Positions 58,595 through 64,000 of a stretch of DNA of 64,000 nucleotides are shown here, in pieces. Both the position numbers and the translations under genes were made by a program. The stretch comes from Dryas octopetala (lineage: Eukaryota; Streptophyta; Magnoliopsida; Rosales; Rosaceae): NCBI GenBank assembly GCA_963921425.1, contig OY992836.1:3921825-3985824 (forward strand). Direction: 5' to 3'. A model generated the notes under the pieces. The model had not been told where the DNA came from. It searched no databases and saw only the letters and a list, made by a program, of their open reading frames with translations. Numbering within the stretch: the first letter of the stretch is position 1; the number at the start of each line of letters is the position of its first letter.

Positions 58595-59266
58595 ACTTCA
58601 GCCTTACAGGTACCACCAGGGGAAATGGTAGACTACATTGTAATCTCTGACTCCGACTTTGAGCCAGAACCAAATGAATATCCTCCGGCTCCACCAAACA
58701 CTCCAAATTCAAATGAGACCAGCGAAGAGAAAGATCCATCTATCGTGGAGTCAATCCTAACTTTCCCTCTCTCTTACTACGATAGACCTTCATTGTATTA
58801 CTTACAAGTTTACTACAATTTTTTACTTTTACAAGGATTATAGGATCTTAAACTTAATTTTTATTTTTTGACAAATATTCCAAACCATACAATAAATATA
58901 TATGTTTATTTATATAGATATATATTTACCCATCATGTCCCTGATTGAGATCATTTGAGACTACACAACAAAAAGAAAGAATAACATGTTTTAATTTGAT
59001 CTAAATACAACTCGGCCTGATGTTTTTATTTAAAATGGTGGAAACACAAACCCTTGAGGCTCACTAGCCATTGAGAGCTCCGGAAGTGCACTCTGATTTA
59101 CTTAGTTCTACATTAGAAAAAAGAAAAAAAATATATAGCCTTGTATTATTTAAGCGACTTGAAAAATAGATTATCTTGGTGTGATAATTTTTTTTTTTGT
59201 TGTTTGAATAATGCGGCGGCTGCCACGTTCCTAAACTATCTAGGCCCTAGTTTGGGATGTGACAAT
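58595..59266 (+). mobile_element. Putative solo LTR remnant (gypsy-like), right arm
   Basis: Plus-strand partner of 27,199-27,880. Ends TTTGGGATGTGACA. Holds the same short acidic open frame (VPPGEMVDYIVISDSDF, then PAPPNTPNSNETSEEKDPSI). Confidence 0.4.
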
Positions 59267-61922
59267 CAGTCAATAGAATGTGTTTGCTAAGCTTTCAGAA
59301 AGTCTGATGCAAAAAATGAAGACGATAATCAAAGAAAATTCAGAGAGATGAAATACTGACAGAGCCACGTGGGCAGCACGAATACCCTAACCCAGGTATA
59401 GAAACGAAAACCCGAACTCAAACCTTTCTAAGTCCATGATTTTCTCAGTTAGACACTAAATGTAACTTTCCTCTCTTCAGTCCTATTTCCGGATTGCATT
59501 GCATGTTGAATCCGAGAAGAGTGATACTCAGTTGCGGTAAAAGCTCAACTCAAAACCCTTGCTTTCCTTGCTATTTTGTTTCCCCATCATTAGATGATTG
59601 TTGTTAAAGATTGGATTCTTACATGCAAGATTGTGAGAAGGGAGTAACGCTCTGGAGAGGTCCTGTAGCCTTCCGACTAGTGGGATGAAGCTTATCCCGA
59701 GGGCCTGAGTAAGTCTCAAATGACCCTAATAGGTTTCTACAACCTCCTCCCGAGTTTGAACTATCAAATACCGGTGCTTGATGATTTTGTGCATGCAAAT
59801 GCAGGGGTTGGAGTTGTGGAGGAAAAAGGAATTGCGTGGGGAAAAGTCTTTACTTTTCTTTGGAAACCGAGTAGCCCTGGAGGTAAGAACCCTTCAAATT
59901 CCTTTTGTGAACCCTGCAACAACCTTTGATGGTATGAATATTCTTGTTTAAGTGTTTGGCGTAATTGAGATTATCCGAAAGTCAAGTCCTTGCTTAAACA
60001 CCTTAAATGGTTGAGATTGGTAGTTGCTGACCTTGCTTCACTCTCTTTAGAAACTGGAGCATTTGGATAGGAATCTCGACTTGAGCTTTTGGGGTTTAAA
60101 ACTAGACATTCCAAGGGTTTTTCTAGCAAAAAATCACCTCAATCCGACCTCACATGAAATTTTGGTGAAATTTCAAAGTTTACCCTGCACTGCTGAAATT
60201 CATAGGATTGGAACCCGAGACCCTTAAACTAAACCTTTGCTTTTCAATCACATGTAACCCAAGTTTGGTCTGAGATTTGTTAGAGTAGTGTGTAGGCATT
60301 CTTATAAAGTTTTCCTTTCAATAATCCTGTGATTTGGGGCTGTAATTATTTTCCTATACATTTACCACTCAAACTAGGAAATCTGATGCTTCCAGCAACT
60401 TTCAGGTTTTTGAGCTGGAGTGGTATATTTTTTTTATTTTTTTTTATGAGAAACTGAAACTTTCATTTAACAAATGAAAGAGTACAGAACAGTTTTGCTC
60501 TTTCTGTTTTTCAAGTGGTATATTAATAGAATACTTGTATATTACCCCAAATTACTTGATTATTTTTTAGTGTAATTATCTAGATGTCTACTAGTACCAA
60601 CTCTCTACCAATTTTCATGTCCATTGAGATTAATTTAATTTTTCTAAAAACCCGAGAGTATGCCTTACTCAAGTTCATCTTTTACTGACAGTCAGCATAT
60701 GTAGGCTTTATCTCTTTTCCCTAAATGGTCTAGGTAGGTCTGCATAGCCTTTCCTTCATCTTGTTATTTTTGACACCCAGTTAGTGTTTTGCAAAACCCT
60801 TTCACAAAGGATTTCCTTGCTTACTTAACAAAAACCTCAAACCCTAAGAAAAAGGGTGAGAACCCAAAGTCTTGGGTAGGTAAAGTTACTTATCTCCTAT
60901 CTTCCCACCATCATTTTCAGTTAACCGTGACACACCACGATAATCTTTCACTTGAATTTTACACCCTTGGAGAGAGTCAACCAACTCCCTTGAAACTCTA
61001 GGGTTGACGGATAATCTTTGCTTGCCAAGCACATTTACTTGCACATTTGATGCCCTTGAGAACCTTGGTTATGACCTTTGTATACCGCTGTGTTTGAAAA
61101 CAGGATTCAGCTGCCTTGAGGAGTCCTTAGTTCTTGTTTGGGCATATGATTGACTGGTTTGAGAATGCCTTGTATTTGATTTGTCCACTGCCTTGTTGGG
61201 ATTGCTATATATTGTGAAATCTGATTCTTAGATACTAAATGTGTGCCTTTTGGATTGCCATGGTGATGTAAAAGGCTTACATGCATGCTTGTGTGCTTAT
61301 GGAATGTGAATTAGCTATTTGACAACCTTGTAAGGGAAATCCTATCCATGGTGATATGTTGATGATTTCAACTTCCTTTACTTGTTATATGAACTTGATT
61401 TGGTGCCTAGGGAGACCATTGAGTTCAATGTCCCCAGAGAGGAAGCCCTTGAAGTGATCAAGGAGGAGGAGAATGCTAAGTTCTAGCATCCCTCTCGGAA
61501 TTTACCCTTCTTACTTCTATGTTTGCATTTCATTTATACTATTACTTAATTTATTTGCATTTGTGACCTGTTTGATGATTCATAATGGCTTTATCTATGA
61601 TTTGGGGAGTGTGTACTTGAAGCCTAGTGAACGCAGAGGGAACATAGCTTAACCTAGGCAACTACACCTAACTCAAATAACTTTGCTACTTGTTTTAGAA
61701 CTCGGGTGTTAAGCTTTAAACAACTTGTGTGTTTGTACTGCATTTGTGAACCTTAGTTAGGATTTAGGATGCATAAATGGTTAGATTAGAGGCTTAAACA
61801 CCTAGACAAGATCAAATAAAAAAAAATTTATCACTTTCAATTGAATGTGTTTCCTAAGCTTTCAGAAATTCTGATGCAGAAAATGAAGACAATAATCAAA
61901 GAAAATTTAGAGAGATGACATA

Positions 61923-62150
61923 CTGACAATCAGTGGCGATCTGCAACCGCGAGAGCCACGTGGACAGCACGGAGAAACTCAGGTTCTTGGGGTTTCGGAG
62001 ACAGTGGGGCGGCAAGACTTACACTGGAAAACCAACGTCTTTCCCGCAGAGGGAGCAGCGCCAGGTGGAGGAGGTGGAGGAGGCGGAGGGGGCAAGGAAG
62101 TTGGCTGTGGGTGGAGGTGTCGTAGATTAAGAGGCTTTGAGAGAGAGTAA
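61923..62150 (-). pseudogene. Kinase gene fragment, LysM receptor kinase-like, right-arm copy
   Basis: Inverted partner of 24,191-24,430 with the same broken frames. The plus-strand ORF here is only the antisense reading. Confidence 0.4.
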
Positions 62151-62900
62151 ACTGTGATGACTGACTCCCGCTATACCTTGAATTTCCAAGAATTCTATAT
62201 GGGATTTCAAGGACTCATCTCTGTAGTAAACAGCAGAATGACAAGAAAAACAAAAAGAATGAATTGAGTTCATATTCTGGAAATCATTTGAAATATGAAT
62301 CCATAAGCCAAACCACACCCAAAAATGAAATGCAACAAAACACATTTAAGACTAAGAAAAAATTTTGCAACAAAATATAACAGTACAGAAGCAGATTATT
62401 TTTTATTTTTTTTTCACAGTACAGAAGCATATTAATGTTTTGAATTTTATATGCTGCGCTATGATCCTTACTAAAACTTGAATGATTCATCTTCAATTTC
62501 TGTTGCTTCAAGTCAGAGGACTACTACAATTGCTATTATTTCAACAATTTCCATCTGTTATTCAAGGATAGGAGTACATCATATTATGCAACAAAATTCG
62601 CCCAATTAAAGAAAGAATATACAGAGAAACCTAAAAGTAACTACATTATGACATAAAACCAGTCAAATGTCTGAATCTTACCCCCACACAAAAGGTAAAA
62701 ATCATATCAAAAGATTATTAGTACCCTTGTCTATGTTTCCTAATTGAAAGAGAAAAAGAAAAGGAGTCTAAACAAATTGAAGGTAAGCAAATAACAAAAA
62801 GTAGTCAAGTTTACATATATGATGAACATTTACGGAACCATGAGCTAGACAAATCTATAATTCCAAATACACATGTTAAACTTAAAAACAAATATAATAT

Positions 62901-63636
62901 ACGCTCCTCATATACCGCAAATAACAAAAACGCCAAGAAGGAGAAATTAAAAAAAAAAAAAAAAAACAGAAGAAGAAAATTATTAAAACCTTGAAATTGA
63001 TCTGCATTCCTATCAGTTTCTTCCCTCTTGAACAAAACTTTGCCATTATCAACAGATAAAAACAGAGAAACTTTTGGGCAATTTTCTCGCACAGTACTTG
63101 GCAACAGAAGCAGGTGACCGGATTCTGTGGTGGGTTTTGGAAGTGCCAACAATTAGAGTAGCCGCATGGTATGATTTTGCTTCCCGTACTAGAATTTGTC
63201 GGACCGAATCGCCCATACAGACCTTAAGCTTCAGATCAACCTGATCACAATGCACATGCACTCAACTCCCAAAGGAAACAAATGATTGAAACAAAAATAA
63301 ACACAAATTAATTACCCTCTGTTATCACTGAGAAAACTAGGAAATTTTCTCAGCATCCAATGGGAACGGAGAATTTACAATTGAAAAATAGAAAAGAGAA
63401 AAGAAGGTGCTGTGAAGGTGAATGTGAAAGTGAACCTGCTTTAAGTTGCAGAAACCTTCATAGGTAGAGAGCACAGAATCGAATGTCTTTACCAGTGAGA
63501 GCAATGAGGAAGTCTCCTCTACAAAACCCAGAAACCAGATTCAACAAAAACCCAGAAAATGAATCACAAAACCAAATCACACACACAGTGAGGAAGAGAG
63601 AGAGAGCTCTCCTCTACAAAACCCAGAAACCAGATT
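62901..63636 (-). pseudogene. Captured USP-kinase segment (intron 1 end, exon 2, intron 2, exon 3, part of intron 3)
   Basis: Closely matches 14,259-15,068 of the intact kinase gene, introns included. Exon 3 reads [20 protein letters not shown] and [20 protein letters not shown], then shifts frame by one added base at KSFSVFIC, before [14 protein letters not shown] resumes in another frame. CAAATATAATAT lies at both edges (62,889-62,900 and 63,637-63,648), a 12-bp direct repeat. Because introns are kept, this was copied from DNA, not from mRNA. Confidence 0.9.
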
Positions 63637-63738
63637 CAAATATAATATTTGAAAATCAATCTAAGAAATAAGCATATACAATAACAGGTATATGAGCATT
63701 TAAATCAGAGATATAACATAATTAAAAATCATAAATAT

Positions 63739-63856
63739 TAGCTGCTATTGATTCCATACATTGGGTGCTGGCGATCATGCTCCTCATATAGCTGCTGCAG
63801 AGTAAGGGAAACATCAAAACCTTGTTTTGGGATACTGAAAAGCTCACGAAGATCCT
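63739..63856 (-). pseudogene. Exon-like fragment, right-arm copy
   Basis: Inverted partner of 22,814-22,935; open frame with changes such as QHPMYGINS. Confidence 0.35.
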
Positions 63857-64000
63857 GAAAAATTATTAGAAGTTCATTATAGAGGCTTAAATGGTTAGAT
63901 TAGAGGCTTAAACACCTAGACAAGATCAAATCAAAAAATTTTGCTGAGAAGGAGAAGCTAACCGCGATCTGCAATCAGTGGTTCTTGGGGTTTCGGAGAT

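Larger units (their letters stand above)
58598..64000 (-). repeat. Large inverted repeat, right arm (runs off the window)
   Basis: Inverted copy of 22,670-27,870. The last bases of the window (GTTTCGGAGAT) pair with 22,670, so the repeat continues beyond. Differences from the left arm include a complete captured kinase segment and shorter microsatellites. Confidence 0.9.

Noticed and set aside
61933-62130. Plus-strand ORF of 65 residues
   Set aside because: It is the antisense of the kinase-like fragment in the right arm.
22670-64000. Inverted repeat as a simple assembly or haplotype error
   Set aside because: The arms differ by substitutions, indels, a lost exon and microsatellite length, which argues against a mis-joined identical copy. 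It cannot be ruled out without reads.

Overview
The window looks like a piece of a eudicot plant nuclear chromosome. The genes are split by AT-rich introns with GT/AG borders. The gene families (WAT1-type transporter, S-protein homologue, USP-kinase, IQD and LysM-kinase fragments) are plant families. The DNA between genes is full of MITEs, hAT elements, LINE tails and microsatellites. No bacterial, plasmid, phage, CRISPR, rRNA or convincing tRNA signal was seen.

Layout. 1-1,530: three MITEs and a half copy, set in (TA)n runs. 1,678-3,423: an eIF6-like gene with all splice sites but a lost C-terminus. 4,678-13,600: repeats only (a foldback with a GC-rich hairpin, a nested MITE pair, a purine tract, more MITEs, a LINE RNase H tail, a tandem duplication). 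14,022-17,611: a complete ten-exon USP-domain receptor-like cytoplasmic kinase (731 aa). 20,105-21,718: a hAT element with a clean target duplication. 22,670-27,870: the left arm of a large inverted duplication whose right arm (about 58,598-64,000) runs off the window. 28,674-34,090: LINE, hAT, foldback and LINE tail. 34,915-41,311: a complete eight-exon WAT1-related transporter (394 aa) with a 4.6 kb intron. 41,895-44,990: MITEs and a decayed coiled-coil fragment. 45,750-46,163: an intact single-exon S-protein homologue. 48,556-54,100: MITEs, an IQD fragment, a small hairpin carrying an exon-like segment, and an unidentified ORF. 54,928-58,482: a palindrome made of two head-to-head WAT1 gene fragments.

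The most unusual feature is the nested inverted structure. The palindrome centred at about 56,516 continues through short matches (51,918-52,025 with 58,485-58,590) into the outer arms, as if one roughly 7.5 kb unit had been inverted-duplicated and its left half then split by large insertions. Both outer arms carry fragments of other genes. One is a genomic copy, introns included, of exons 2 and 3 of the USP-kinase that sits intact at 14-17.6 kb; in the right arm it is flanked by a 12-bp direct repeat. The WAT1 palindrome matches exons 5-7 of the intact WAT1 gene 15 kb away, so a transcript across it could form a long hairpin against that gene. This silencing role is inference; the sequence shows only the structure.

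Three genes look intact and able to work: the USP-kinase, the WAT1 transporter and the secreted S-protein homologue. They show no sign of acting in one pathway. All similarity statements come from reading the sequence, not from searches.
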